From: Glaciecola sp. HTCC2999
GTDB lineage: Bacteria > Pseudomonadota > Gammaproteobacteria > Enterobacterales > Alteromonadaceae
Assembly (NCBI GenBank): GCA_949498985.1
Contig: CATECQ010000019.1
Location: 24,787 to 88,786 of the forward strand
Length of the DNA: 64,000 nucleotides
Reading direction: 5' to 3'
The translations under genes and the position numbers were made by a program. The first letter of the stretch is position 1, and every line of letters starts with the position of its first letter. This document shows positions 63,999 to 64,000 of the stretch, piece by piece. The notes below the pieces were generated by a model. It searched no databases. It was given only the letters and a program-made list of their open reading frames with translations, and was not told the origin of the DNA.

Positions 63999-64000
63999 TA

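Noticed and set aside
1..64000. CRISPR array, insertion sequence, prophage, integron, tRNA or rRNA gene
   Set aside because: No tandem repeats with spacers, transposase, integrase, phage genes or cloverleaf-like sequences were seen; the base composition and gene order look chromosomal throughout.

Overview
The window reads as a chromosomal, mostly housekeeping segment of a moderately AT-rich marine-type gammaproteobacterium, most likely in the Alteromonadales (Shewanella/Psychrobium-like). This placement is inferred from protein similarity that I recognise by eye and from familiar gene neighbourhoods: gsp-nudE-cysQ-yheU/T/S-yheV-slyX-fkpA, greB/tex, bioH/comF/nfuA, the cox assembly cluster next to lexA/plsB, ilvDA/yifB and ilvY/ilvC, proBA, and rph-pyrE beside yicC. 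I see no tRNA, rRNA, insertion sequence, prophage, CRISPR array or integrase.

Layout. 1-6240: 3' part of a type II secretion operon (gspF, cut by the window edge, then gspG to gspN). 6386-15921: a REC-GGDEF regulator, yrfG/nudE divergent pair, cysQ, the overlapping minus-strand run yheS-TIGR02444-yheT-yheU, then yheV, a TIGR02647 gene, slyX, an FKBP-type lipoprotein isomerase and a GNAT gene. 15944-25132: greB, tex, bioH, comF, a large secreted M14 peptidase, nfuA behind a near-consensus IscR site, and a polysaccharide deacetylase. 25156-33710: the complete minus-strand cytochrome c oxidase locus (coxB-coxA-ctaG-coxC, then surf1, an SCO-like CxxxC protein, ctaA, cyoE, sco), interrupted by a small plus-strand DUF2909 gene. 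34064-37258: lexA with two LexA boxes, divergent from plsB. 37263-45145: branched-chain amino acid genes ilvA, ilvD, yifB (comM-like), ilvY, ilvC, without ilvG/M/E. 45281-51523: Bcr-type exporter, beta carbonic anhydrase, DMT exporter, Tas-type aldo/keto reductase, proA and proB. 51673-61251: a secreted M1-type metallopeptidase with a DUF6702 partner, an aldehyde dehydrogenase with a GNAT gene, DUF6482, DUF3014, DUF1285, a secreted amidohydrolase, a YqaA-type membrane protein and an exported methyltransferase-like protein. 61335-63998: tusA, pyrE and rph on the minus strand and yicC on the plus strand.

How the genes work together. The cox block encodes all three core subunits plus copper delivery (Cox11, SCO), heme O/A synthesis (CyoE, CtaA) and SURF1. 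CoxB carries a C-terminal cytochrome c domain, so the enzyme is of caa3 type. A perfect FNR-type dyad lies upstream of the operon, pointing to oxygen control. The ilv genes give threonine-to-2-oxobutyrate, isomeroreductase and dehydratase steps; acetohydroxyacid synthase and transaminase must be elsewhere. lexA, nfuA and ilvC each carry recognisable operators for LexA, IscR and IlvY.

No clearly new multi-gene system stands out. The items most worth a second look are the FNR dyad and leader hairpin at coxB, the DUF2909 gene squeezed antisense into the cox cluster, the SCO-like protein lacking the copper histidine, the terminator shared by the plsB and ilvA ends, and the envelope-protein group at 51.7-61.3 kb.
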